Of a stretch of DNA of 34,027 nucleotides, positions 1 through 7,376 are shown piece after piece. Position numbers and translations under genes: made by a program. Source of the stretch: Nautiliaceae bacterium (GTDB lineage Bacteria > Campylobacterota > Campylobacteria > Campylobacterales > Nautiliaceae); contig JAMOSZ010000052.1 in the NCBI GenBank assembly GCA_027062625.1, forward strand, positions 1 through 34,027. The letters run 5' to 3'. Numbering within the stretch: the first letter of the stretch is position 1; the number at the start of each line of letters is the position of its first letter. The notes under the pieces were generated by a model that was given only the letters and a program-made list of their open reading frames with translations, searched no databases and was not told the DNA's origin.

Positions 1-115
1 TCATAACCCCCATTTGAATATCATCTATCTTTATAGCCTCTAAAATTTTATCCGTAATAAGATAAAACCCTCTATTTGGGGCTTTAATCCTCACTATCGT
101 TTGTTTCATCTTCAT
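1..115 (-). CDS. YjbQ/UPF0047 family protein, 5' end only (cut by window edge)
   Basis: Reading the minus strand from position 115 gives 38 codons that stay open to the left edge. The protein begins M-K-M-K-Q-T-I-V and contains R-G-F-Y-L-I-T-D, then I-Q-M-G-V-M. The pattern 'sRGF/Y..iTd.v' followed by 'i..G.l' is the N-terminus of the YjbQ family (E. coli YjbQ has S-R-G-F-H-L-V-T-D). Family members show weak thiamine-phosphate-synthase activity, and their true role is unsettled. The ATG at 113-115 has GAGG six bases upstream, so I prefer it to the second ATG at 107-109. The gene starts inside the last third of the upstream small gene, overlapping it by 32 nt, which suggests coupled translation. 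The catalytic part lies outside the window. Confidence 0.7.
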   Translation of the reverse strand, partial: MKMKQTIVRIKAPNRGFYLITDKILEAIKIDDIQMGVM

Positions 116-242
116 ATTCAACCTCTTTTGCGTCATCTTCATACTCAGCATTAAAATTAATAACTAAATCATCCCTTAATGCATTCAAAATATCAAAAAA
201 CTTTAATACCTTCTCATCCTTTACTTCAACCTTTACAATCAT
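84..242 (-). CDS. Small acidic hypothetical protein (52 aa)
   Basis: This short minus-strand frame starts at an ATG (240-242) preceded by a clear ribosome site (AAGGAG, reading AAAAAGGAGAAGGG-ATG), and ends in TAA at 84-86. The first 28 residues look like a short strand plus helix (MIVKVEVKDEKVLKFFDILN...). The last 20 or so are very acidic (many Glu/Asp) and probably disordered. I do not recognise the family. The size and acidic tail resemble small regulatory or antitoxin-type proteins, but no toxin partner is adjacent. It lies 27 nt after nrdB on the same strand and overlaps the yjbQ-like gene, so it may be the third gene of the nrdA-nrdB transcript. The strong ribosome site and the coupled overlap are the reasons to call it real. 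Confidence 0.6.
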   Translation of the reverse strand: MIVKVEVKDEKVLKFFDILNALRDDLVINFNAEYEDDAKEVEYEDETNDSED

Positions 243-269
243 CCCTTCTCCTTTTTAATACAATTTTAA

Positions 270-1310
270 CTAAAAATCATCAATATTGAGCTTACCTTTA
301 CTATAATTTACAACATTTCCCTCAAAAAAGTTTGTTTTTTGCTCATTAAATGAGCTAAAACTATCAAACCAGCTAATAGGATTTTTAAGTCCCACTTCTG
401 GAAACAAAAGTTCAAGTCCCATAGCCTGAGCTCTTTTATTTGCTAAATATTTAGTAAACCTATCAATTAACTCCTTACTCATTCCAAGAATTTCATCATT
501 TGTAATATAAAATCCCCAATCCCTTTCAAGTTCATACGCTTGATAAAGCATCTCTTTTATATTTCTAATAACCTTTGAGGTAAAAAGTTCTGGATACTCT
601 TTTTTTATCTCTTTAAAGATATTTGCAAAAAGCAAAGTATGAGTTACTTCATCTCTTTGAATAAATCTAATCATCTGAGCACTTCCTATCATCTTACCAG
701 CTCTTGCAAGCACATAAAACGCCGCAAACCCATTATAAAAATAAATTCCCTCTAAGGCTTGATTTGCAACAATCATATAAATTTTTGCCTCATCATCTCC
801 ATTTAAAGCTTTTATCCCCCACTCTTCATAAACATTTCCAATAAACTCATTTTTCTTTCTCAAATTCTCATCACTCCTCCACATCTCATAAATCTCATCA
901 GTATTAAGTGAGATACTATCAACCATTACCGCATAACTTTGAGAGTGAAGCGCTTCTTCAAATGCTTGTCTTACTAAACACATATTAACCTCAGGTGCAG
1001 TAATCCAAGGATTTACGTGGTCTGGGGTATTGTTTGTTTGAATTGAATCCATAAAAATAAGCTGAGAGAGTGCCTTATCATACATTCTTTTTTCCGCTGG
1101 AAGAAGTTGACGATACACTCTTGCATCATCTGTTAAATCAACTTCCCTTGGAAACCAAGTATTTGCAAGCATCATCTCCCACAAATTATAAGCCCAAGGA
1201 TAAGAGAGTTTATTTAAATTAATTATCCCTTCTGTGCATCCGTTTATTATTGAAGTCGTGCTACCTTTGTGCATAGGGCAGTTGTAATTGTAAAGTTTTT
1301 TTACTTGCAT
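270..1310 (-). CDS. nrdB: Ribonucleoside-diphosphate reductase, beta (small) subunit
   Basis: This is the radical-generating subunit of aerobic class I ribonucleotide reductase, which holds a di-iron centre and tyrosyl radical and works with NrdA to make dNDPs. The protein has 346 aa. The family signature E-x2-H-x3-Y is visible at E119, H122 and Y126, with D88 in F-M-D-S as the further expected ligand. Y126 aligns with the E. coli radical Tyr122, so this is a normal tyrosyl-radical enzyme and not a Mn/Fe Phe variant. A second ligand set is expected in the helix containing F-I-Q-R-D-E-V-T-H (E-x2-H). The acidic aromatic C-terminus (N-I-D-D-F) is the tail that docks on NrdA. The ATG has AGGAGG directly upstream. 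It follows nrdA by 12 nt, so the two are one operon. Confidence 0.96.
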   Translation of the reverse strand: MQVKKLYNYNCPMHKGSTTSIINGCTEGIINLNKLSYPWAYNLWEMMLANTWFPREVDLTDDARVYRQLLPAEKRMYDKALSQLIFMDSIQTNNTPDHVNPWITAPEVNMCLVRQAFEEALHSQSYAVMVDSISLNTDEIYEMWRSDENLRKKNEFIGNVYEEWGIKALNGDDEAKIYMIVANQALEGIYFYNGFAAFYVLARAGKMIGSAQMIRFIQRDEVTHTLLFANIFKEIKKEYPELFTSKVIRNIKEMLYQAYELERDWGFYITNDEILGMSKELIDRFTKYLANKRAQAMGLELLFPEVGLKNPISWFDSFSSFNEQKTNFFEGNVVNYSKGKLNIDDF

Positions 1311-1322
1311 TTTTCCTCCTTT

Positions 1323-3749
1323 TTATTGACATCCAACACACTCAAAACTTCTATCCATTACCTCTTCAACTTCTGGTGATTTACTTCTTAGATAATAAAA
1401 TGATTTAAGTCCAAGTTTCCATCCAAGCATATAAATATCATTTAGATACCTTCCGCTTGCTTTATCCGGTGAGATAAAAATATTTAGACTCTGTCCTTGG
1501 TCAATCCATTTTTGTCTAATAGCAGCCGCTTTTACCAAAATCCTCTGGTCAAGCTCATAGGCTGGAATATAAAATCTCCAACTATTAGCATCAAGTTTTG
1601 GCACAACCACTGGAATAAGACCGCTTAGATTTTCTTCATACCACTTTCTTTTATAAACTGGCTCAATTGCCTGGGTTGTACCAGTTAGAATTGAAATTGA
1701 AGAAGTTGGCGCAATTGCCATTAAATATCCGTTTCTTATTCCTTTTTTTACTTTCTCTCTTAATTTCTCCCAATCATATTTAAACTCTCTTTTTACCAGA
1801 TTTTGTGCCTCTTTATTTGCAGTATCTATTGGCAAAATCCCCTTACTCCATCTACTACCTTCAAACTCTGGATAAACTCCTTTTTCCTCTGCAAGCTTGC
1901 AACTTGCATTTATTGCCTCATAACTTATCCCCTCAAACATTTCATCAATAAGTCTTAAATGCTCATCACTCCCCCACTCAATCTGTTTTGTAGCAATAAG
2001 CTCAGCTTCACCCATAGCCCCAAGCCCAATGGCTCTGTTTTTTAGGTTAGTATCTTTTGTTTTTTTTACCGGATAGTAATTTAAATCAATCACATTATCA
2101 AGCATTCTTATTGCAATTGGCACAACTTCTTTAATCTTTTTAGGGGTATTTACCTTAGCTAAATTTAAACTTGCAAGGTTACAAACGGCGGTTTTACCCT
2201 CTATTGGAACTTTTTCAACCATATAAACTTTTTTATTATCAATTGAGTGAAGAGATGTTAGCTTTTTACCCTTAACCACAACCTCAACATCTCCAAGCGA
2301 TACCTTAACATCTTCTTCCTCTTCATAAAACGCTTCACTCTCATCTTCAAAAGTAACTTTTATTTTGTAATGATTTGGCTGAGTATTTTGAAAAATTTCT
2401 GTGCATAAATTTGAGCTTCTTATAATTCCTGAGTGAGAATTCTGATTTCTTCTGTTTGCTTCATCTTTAAAACAAAGAAAAGGATTGCCAGTTTCATAAT
2501 ACTCTACTAAAATCTTTTTCCATAAATCCTTTGCTTTAATTTTCCTTTTTGGAATAGAAGGGTCATTTTCATACTCAATAAATCTTTTTTCAAACTCTTC
2601 CCCATAAACTTCCGTTAAATCTGGCACATCATAAGGGTCAAAAAGAGTCCAAAGCTCATCATCTACAACTCTTTTCATAAATAAATCCGGTATCCAAAGA
2701 GCTGGAAACAAATCATGAGCACGGCGTCTCTCTTCTCCGCTGTTTTTCTTTAAATCAAGAAAATCAAGTATATCCATATGCCAAGGCTCTAAATATACAG
2801 CAATAGCCCCTTTTCTTGTTCCAAGCTGGTCAACCGCAATTGCAATATCGTTTGTGATTTTTAGCCAAGGAATTACTCCACCAGCTGCGTTTTTGTGATT
2901 GTCAATAAAGCTTCCAAGTGCCCTTATTTTAGAAAAGTCCCATCCAATTCCGCCTCCAAATTTGGACAAAAGCGCCATCTCTTTGTATGAGTCGAAAATT
3001 CCTTCAATATTATCCGGACACGATCCAAGATAGCAACTGCTAAGCTGATGACGAGTAGTCCTTGCATTGCTAAGAGTTGGGGTTGCTACCATTACTTCAA
3101 ATTTGCTTATCACATCATAAAACTTCTTAGCCCAATACCCTCTTATTGATTTTGGATCATTTAAATTAACTTTATCTCTATCTTCTTCTGGGATACTATC
3201 TGGGTTTGTTTCATTTTGAGCCAAAAACATAGCAACCCCCATAAAAAGATGCTGAGGAAGTTCTATTGGATTGTTCTCCTTGTCTTTTAAAATATACCTA
3301 TCATAAAGGGTTTTTATCCCAAGATAAGTAAATTGCAAATCCCTCTTTGGCTTAATATAATCATTAAGCTCATCTAAATTATATTTTTCTTTAAGTCCTG
3401 GTAAAATCCTCCCCTCTTTTTCACCTCTTTTAAAATAATCTCTTAAATGTGAATATCCATTAAATCCATTTACTCTATGATACAAATCATACAAAAAAAG
3501 CCTTGCGGCTACAAAATTCCAGTTTGGTCTATCAACATCAATCTTATCAACAGCAGTCTTAATCAAAGTCTCTTGAATCTCAGCCGTGGTAATTCCATCC
3601 CTAAACTGCAAATGGGCATCAAGTTCAAGCTCACTATAATCAACTCCACTAAGTCCTTCACAAGCAGCTTTTGTATATTTTCTAATTTTTGTAATATCAA
3701 GAGGCTCTTTTCTTCCATCTCTTTTAATAACAGTAATTCCTGGATACAT
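1323..3749 (-). CDS. nrdA: Ribonucleoside-diphosphate reductase, alpha (catalytic) subunit
   Basis: This is the catalytic subunit of class I ribonucleotide reductase (808 aa). An ATP-cone allosteric domain occupies about residues 1-95 (VIKRDGRKEPLDITKI start), followed by the alpha-barrel. Active-site cysteines are C239 (S-S-C-Y-L-G-S), C449 (radical Cys in S-N-L-C-T-E) and C523 (A-V-C-N-L-A-S). The C-terminal redox pair is C804/C807 (C-V-G-C-Q end). P-T-S-S-I-S lies in the expected substrate-phosphate loop. C449 and C523 are 74 residues apart, against 23 in E. coli NrdA (C439/C462), so about 50 residues rich in Glu/Lys are inserted between them. I believe epsilon-class NrdA proteins share this insert. 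The ATG follows AAAGGAGATGA. The gene is first in the nrdAB operon and has its own promoter region upstream. Confidence 0.96.
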   Translation of the reverse strand: MYPGITVIKRDGRKEPLDITKIRKYTKAACEGLSGVDYSELELDAHLQFRDGITTAEIQETLIKTAVDKIDVDRPNWNFVAARLFLYDLYHRVNGFNGYSHLRDYFKRGEKEGRILPGLKEKYNLDELNDYIKPKRDLQFTYLGIKTLYDRYILKDKENNPIELPQHLFMGVAMFLAQNETNPDSIPEEDRDKVNLNDPKSIRGYWAKKFYDVISKFEVMVATPTLSNARTTRHQLSSCYLGSCPDNIEGIFDSYKEMALLSKFGGGIGWDFSKIRALGSFIDNHKNAAGGVIPWLKITNDIAIAVDQLGTRKGAIAVYLEPWHMDILDFLDLKKNSGEERRRAHDLFPALWIPDLFMKRVVDDELWTLFDPYDVPDLTEVYGEEFEKRFIEYENDPSIPKRKIKAKDLWKKILVEYYETGNPFLCFKDEANRRNQNSHSGIIRSSNLCTEIFQNTQPNHYKIKVTFEDESEAFYEEEEDVKVSLGDVEVVVKGKKLTSLHSIDNKKVYMVEKVPIEGKTAVCNLASLNLAKVNTPKKIKEVVPIAIRMLDNVIDLNYYPVKKTKDTNLKNRAIGLGAMGEAELIATKQIEWGSDEHLRLIDEMFEGISYEAINASCKLAEEKGVYPEFEGSRWSKGILPIDTANKEAQNLVKREFKYDWEKLREKVKKGIRNGYLMAIAPTSSISILTGTTQAIEPVYKRKWYEENLSGLIPVVVPKLDANSWRFYIPAYELDQRILVKAAAIRQKWIDQGQSLNIFISPDKASGRYLNDIYMLGWKLGLKSFYYLRSKSPEVEEVMDRSFECVGCQ

Positions 3750-3792
3750 TCATCTCCTTTGAAAGTAAAAAGTAGTATTTTGTAGATAGCGA

Positions 3793-3835
3793 ATAATATC
3801 ATAATAAACCTTAAAAAAGTTTTGATAAAAGTCAA
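3793..3835 (-). promoter_or_regulatory. nrdA promoter with CRP/FNR-type box
   Basis: The 163-nt gap between pelB (barrel) and nrdA (3750-3912) holds the nrdAB control region. On the minus strand the 14-mer TTGACTTTTATCAA (3822-3835) matches the CRP/FNR-superfamily consensus TTGAT-N4-ATCAA with one mismatch. It is followed after 23 nt by TATTAT (3793-3798), a good -10, which places the box centre at about -42.5 and within a base of class II activator spacing. A second TATTAT at 3801-3806 would put the box at -34.5, so the -10 choice is not certain. No NrdR box is seen. The box nearly duplicates the one upstream of feoA. Confidence 0.5.
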
Positions 3836-3875
3836 AATTTTAAAATTAGTTTAAACAAACAAAATAAAAACTCCC

Positions 3876-3896
3876 AAAAATTGGAAATATTAAATA
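3876..3896 (-). terminator. Possible weak terminator after the pel operon
   Basis: On the minus strand downstream of the last pel gene there is a short hairpin (CCAA-TTT-TTGG) followed by GAGTTTTTATTTT. The stem is only 4 bp, so this is a weak candidate. It lies upstream of the nrdA box and would separate the pel transcript from nrdAB. Confidence 0.25.
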
Positions 3897-3912
3897 TCGC
3901 AAAAAATTTAGA

Positions 3913-5154
3913 CTAAAAGTAATAAATATAAGAGAGTTCAAAACCCTTGGATGAATTATTTAAGATAATTTTAAACCTAAGCTCATCAGCTTTTATAACT
4001 CTTCTCTCAACTCCAAAAATCATCCCCCATCCAACCCCTCCAATATCATTATACACAACTGATGGATTAATAAAACCTTTTAGCTTCTTGCTCTTATTAT
4101 CCATAATTCCATATAAAAACCCTAAACTTATTTCATTATAAGTTTGTAAATAATTTGAATAACCTTCCCTTTTTAAAGAGAGAGTATAAAAAAGATTATA
4201 ATGAGCTTGATGTTGAAGATTTGATTCTACTTTATAGCTAAAAAAACGGTGAAAACTTAACTTATTGTTAGCAAGAGAAGCTAAAATATTAAAAGTATTT
4301 CTTCCTCTTTTGTAAGTTGAATTTAAAGAGATTAAATCTTGTTTTGTAATATACTTTTTATCTAAAAGCGAAAACCTATTAGGATAAGACTTTGCAATAA
4401 GAAGAGTTGAAGTAAACAAAGGAAAAGTAAAATTTCTCTTTATTCCTACTACAAAATCACTCTTACTATCCTTAACTCCACCTATTAAAATCTCATAAGG
4501 ATAAATACTTTTTTGAATAAGTAAAGCATCAATTAAAGAGTTTATATTAAAAAAAGTATAAGAAGTCTTTTTATACTTCAAATTAAAAAGAAGGGTATAA
4601 TCTTTTTGATATTCAAGAGAGGTAAAAAAACTATTGCCAGTTTTAGTAAAAAAGTCATAATAACTAGCATAAGAGAGGGCATTAATTTGTTTTAAATTAA
4701 AAAGAGCATCTTCTGCTCTTTTATAATCTTGCATAATTGCATAAGCTTGAACTTTTTGATAGCCACTCATAACTCCTGTTAGATAATACAATTCATCACT
4801 CTTAGCATTTAAATAAAAATCAACCCTCACATCAAATGGCACGCTTTTATAAAAACTATCCTTTAATATCAAATAAGCCCTTGGAGTTAAATTTATAAAC
4901 TCTCTTACCTTAAAAAAATCATCTTTTACAACTTTTCCTTTAAAATCTTTAATCTCTAAACTCTTCTTACTCTTAGATACCAAACACCTAACACTAACCT
5001 CTCCTCCCAAAGGATAAATAAAACAAAATCTTCTCTTTATCCCTCCCAAATGATTCAAAAGCTTCATAGCAGAAATGCCATCTCCCCTATAAATCTCAAT
5101 TGAATAATACCCCCCCCAAAGAAAAACTCCCATTAAAAAGATAATAAATCTCAA
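3913..5154 (-). CDS. pelB: PelB C-terminal part as a separate gene: outer-membrane beta-barrel porin for Pel export
   Basis: This 413-aa protein has a short signal-peptide-like N-terminus (M-R-F-I-I-F-L-M-G-V-F-L-W-G-G). A middle part of about 130 residues follows, and then many alternating polar/aromatic strands ending in Y-I-Y-Y-F. A terminal Phe after alternating residues is the outer-membrane barrel insertion signal. Last in a complete pel cluster, it corresponds to the 16-strand barrel that forms the C-terminus of single-chain PelB in Pseudomonas aeruginosa (1193 aa). The TPR gene (723) plus this one (413) total 1136 aa, close to that length. The start is TTG at 5152-5154, overlapping the TPR gene's TGA (TTGA) with AGGAG six bases upstream. 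A TAA codon immediately precedes the TTG in this frame, so no longer start exists. A G8 tract interrupts the signal-peptide codons. Confidence 0.8.
   Translation of the reverse strand: MRFIIFLMGVFLWGGYYSIEIYRGDGISAMKLLNHLGGIKRRFCFIYPLGGEVSVRCLVSKSKKSLEIKDFKGKVVKDDFFKVREFINLTPRAYLILKDSFYKSVPFDVRVDFYLNAKSDELYYLTGVMSGYQKVQAYAIMQDYKRAEDALFNLKQINALSYASYYDFFTKTGNSFFTSLEYQKDYTLLFNLKYKKTSYTFFNINSLIDALLIQKSIYPYEILIGGVKDSKSDFVVGIKRNFTFPLFTSTLLIAKSYPNRFSLLDKKYITKQDLISLNSTYKRGRNTFNILASLANNKLSFHRFFSYKVESNLQHQAHYNLFYTLSLKREGYSNYLQTYNEISLGFLYGIMDNKSKKLKGFINPSVVYNDIGGVGWGMIFGVERRVIKADELRFKIILNNSSKGFELSYIYYF
5110..5117 (-). repeat. Poly-G tract (G8) inside the signal-peptide codons of pelB (barrel)
   Basis: On the coding (minus) strand eight consecutive G residues span codons 13-15 (Trp-Gly-Gly) of the barrel gene, about 37 nt from its start. 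I saw no other G or C homopolymer this long in the window, which is otherwise very AT-rich. Tracts of 8 or more G in Campylobacter are well-known slip-strand phase-variation sites. A one-base slip here would frameshift the protein inside its signal peptide. Confidence 0.9.
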
Positions 5155-7322
5155 TTAACTCTCCTACACTTAAACTTCATAGCATCAAACATATTAAAAT
5201 AATCATAATAAATGCAAAGATAGTACTTATATCCAAGTTTATGCTCTTTAATAAACTTTAAAAGCTTTCGTATCTCATAACTTGATTTATACATCAAAGA
5301 AGCCCAAAAATAAAAATCCAAAATATCTTTATTAAATAAAAGTTTTGGGTTTTGCTGAATTTTTTCATCAATTAGCCTATAAGCCCAATACTTTTCTTTC
5401 TTAGAGTCAGTAGAGTAAAAGTAGTTAATTAACAATTCAATATCTCCACTTTTTGCAAGCTTTTTTAAAATACCAAGCGCTCTTTTTTTATCTCCAAGAA
5501 GCAAATATGCTTGATAGAGAATTTGAGGATTTTTAATAAATTTTAAATATTTTCTTATATCCTTATCTTTATGAGAGATTAAAAACCAAAAAAAGTCATC
5601 TCTCAAAGATGGATACTCAAAAAAAATCTTCTCATAAATTTCTTTAATTTTATCAATTCTACCAAGAGCCGTGTAAGTTTTAATTAAATAAGTATAATAA
5701 AATTCAGGCAATTTTTTAAGACGAGGATTAAAGCTTACAATAAAATTATACTCCCCAAGCTCAAATGCAACATCAAACAACAAATAAAGCAAATATTCAC
5801 TTGGAATATAATTTTTCTTCAAAAACTCAAAGGCTTTTTTTGGATTATCAGCTTTATAGAGTTTAAAAAGTTCTCCAATATAAATTGCATCTTTTTTAAA
5901 AGCTAAAATCTTTTTAAGATAAAACTCCTCTAATTTTTTATCATTTAATTGAGCCGCTAAAAAATACATTCTCTCATAATAAAAAAGATTCTTTGTTTTT
6001 GACTTTTTCATAATTAAAAGTGCTTTTTTATAACTCCTATCTGAAATAAAAATATCACTAAAATAGATAGCTTCATTTAAATCAAGGCTTTTAAAAACAA
6101 AGGCAAGCTTTTTTAATTTATCAATTTCTCCTAAATTATAATAAATTACAAAAAGCTGGTGTAAAAAAATATCATTATGGGTCTTTCTATACATTTTCCA
6201 ATAAAATCTCTCAGCTTCTTCAAATTTTAAACTATTTAAAAATGCATAAGTAAGCACAGACAACTTTTTATAATCTCCTCTTAAAATTTTCTCTTTCATA
6301 ATTCTTAACACTAAATCATACTTTCTTAATCTATGAGCAAGATAAAGAATAATTGATTCAGTCTTTTCATTAATTCCAGCTTTTAAAAAACATTTAAGAG
6401 CTTTTTCTAAATAACCTCCATTATTAAACATATAACCAGCCATTAAACAATCACCTTTTTTCATCGCATACTCAGCTGCCTTTAAATAATCTTTTAAAAA
6501 CGAATAAGCTTGAATTAAAAGATTTATATTATTAACCTTAGGGAGTGCATATTTTACAAGCTCTTTATCTTTAAATTTAAGTCCAATACTCAAAATTGCT
6601 TCATATCCTCTTTTTGTTTTTATTTTTTTATAGTATTTTTTAGCAAAAACATATGCCATCTTAAAATAATACTTCTTCTCATCCTCTGGTATAGGTTGAT
6701 TTTGAAAATAATAAGCAAGAGAGATTAACTCTACTAAATACTTCTCATTAAAATGATTTGATAAATAAATCACCATATATTCAAAACTTTTTTTATACTC
6801 TTTAAACTCTAAGCTAAACTCTATTTTCAACTTTAAATCATCCACATATTTTAAATTCTTTTTTGCAATATCAAAAAATCCAAATTCAATCGCTTCTTTA
6901 AAAATAAACTTAAACCATTTCCTAGGCTCAATTTCTTTTTCATAAAACTTTCTATCTTCTCTCGTGGGAGGGTGTAGAACAAAATAATAAGATATATAAT
7001 AAAGCTCTAAAAGTAGAGTATGAAGCTTTTTTTTTAATTTTTTTTTATATTTTGAAGCAAAGTATAATCTTTTATAAATCAAATACTTATAGTAAAGCCT
7101 AAGATAAGGAGAATTTATTTTTTTTAAAAACCTAAGAGCCTTATCATAAAAGCCAACTTCTATATATTTATTTAATAAAATAAGCTTAAAAGTTTTATCA
7201 TTTTTGTAATCTCCTACTAAATTTTGAAGATATCCAATTGAAGCCTCGCTATTGCTTTTTAATACTATATCTTTTAAGATATTCCTAGGATAAAAACTTA
7301 CAAATAAAATAATAAATAGCAA
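5151..7322 (-). CDS. pelB: PelB N-terminal part as a separate gene: TPR scaffold of Pel export
   Basis: This Lys/Tyr-rich protein is almost entirely helical (723 aa from the TTG at 7320-7322). It has repeated 34-residue-like helix pairs typical of tetratricopeptide repeats (for example 'Y.KAAEYAMKKGDCLMAGYMFNNGGYLEKALKCFLKAG'). A short hydrophobic anchor sits at the N-terminus. It matches the periplasmic TPR half of PelB, which holds PelA and guides the polymer to the barrel. The start is doubtful. No good ribosome site precedes the TTG, and the hydrophobic segment continues upstream in frame (V-I-V-F-F-L-L-F-I-I) to the pelA stop without any ATG/GTG/TTG. An ATG at 7378-7380 overlaps the pelA stop (ATGA) and has AAAGG ten bases upstream, but it hits TAA after six codons. 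Skipping one C of its CCC would join it to this frame. See findings. Confidence 0.78.
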   Translation of the reverse strand: MLFIILFVSFYPRNILKDIVLKSNSEASIGYLQNLVGDYKNDKTFKLILLNKYIEVGFYDKALRFLKKINSPYLRLYYKYLIYKRLYFASKYKKKLKKKLHTLLLELYYISYYFVLHPPTREDRKFYEKEIEPRKWFKFIFKEAIEFGFFDIAKKNLKYVDDLKLKIEFSLEFKEYKKSFEYMVIYLSNHFNEKYLVELISLAYYFQNQPIPEDEKKYYFKMAYVFAKKYYKKIKTKRGYEAILSIGLKFKDKELVKYALPKVNNINLLIQAYSFLKDYLKAAEYAMKKGDCLMAGYMFNNGGYLEKALKCFLKAGINEKTESIILYLAHRLRKYDLVLRIMKEKILRGDYKKLSVLTYAFLNSLKFEEAERFYWKMYRKTHNDIFLHQLFVIYYNLGEIDKLKKLAFVFKSLDLNEAIYFSDIFISDRSYKKALLIMKKSKTKNLFYYERMYFLAAQLNDKKLEEFYLKKILAFKKDAIYIGELFKLYKADNPKKAFEFLKKNYIPSEYLLYLLFDVAFELGEYNFIVSFNPRLKKLPEFYYTYLIKTYTALGRIDKIKEIYEKIFFEYPSLRDDFFWFLISHKDKDIRKYLKFIKNPQILYQAYLLLGDKKRALGILKKLAKSGDIELLINYFYSTDSKKEKYWAYRLIDEKIQQNPKLLFNKDILDFYFWASLMYKSSYEIRKLLKFIKEHKLGYKYYLCIYYDYFNMFDAMKFKCRRVN

Positions 7323-7376
7323 AAAAAAGACAATAACTTCTTTTAAATTTAAAAACTGCTTATCTTCTGGGAAGTC

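Noticed and set aside
3477-3785. Plus-strand frame opposite the nrdA start
   Set aside because: Low-complexity Ser/Asn/Ile-rich translation typical of the antisense of a gene. It fits no family and has no ribosome site.
5151-5157. Sequencing frameshift joining the two pelB genes
   Set aside because: The barrel frame has its own AGGAG, a start codon in TTGA overlap and a signal-like N-terminus. A frameshift would not be expected to create these. It should still be checked in reads.
7321-7328. T8 run as a phase-variation tract
   Set aside because: A/T runs of this length are very common in this AT-rich sequence, so alone it is not informative. The CCC shift explains the start problem better.
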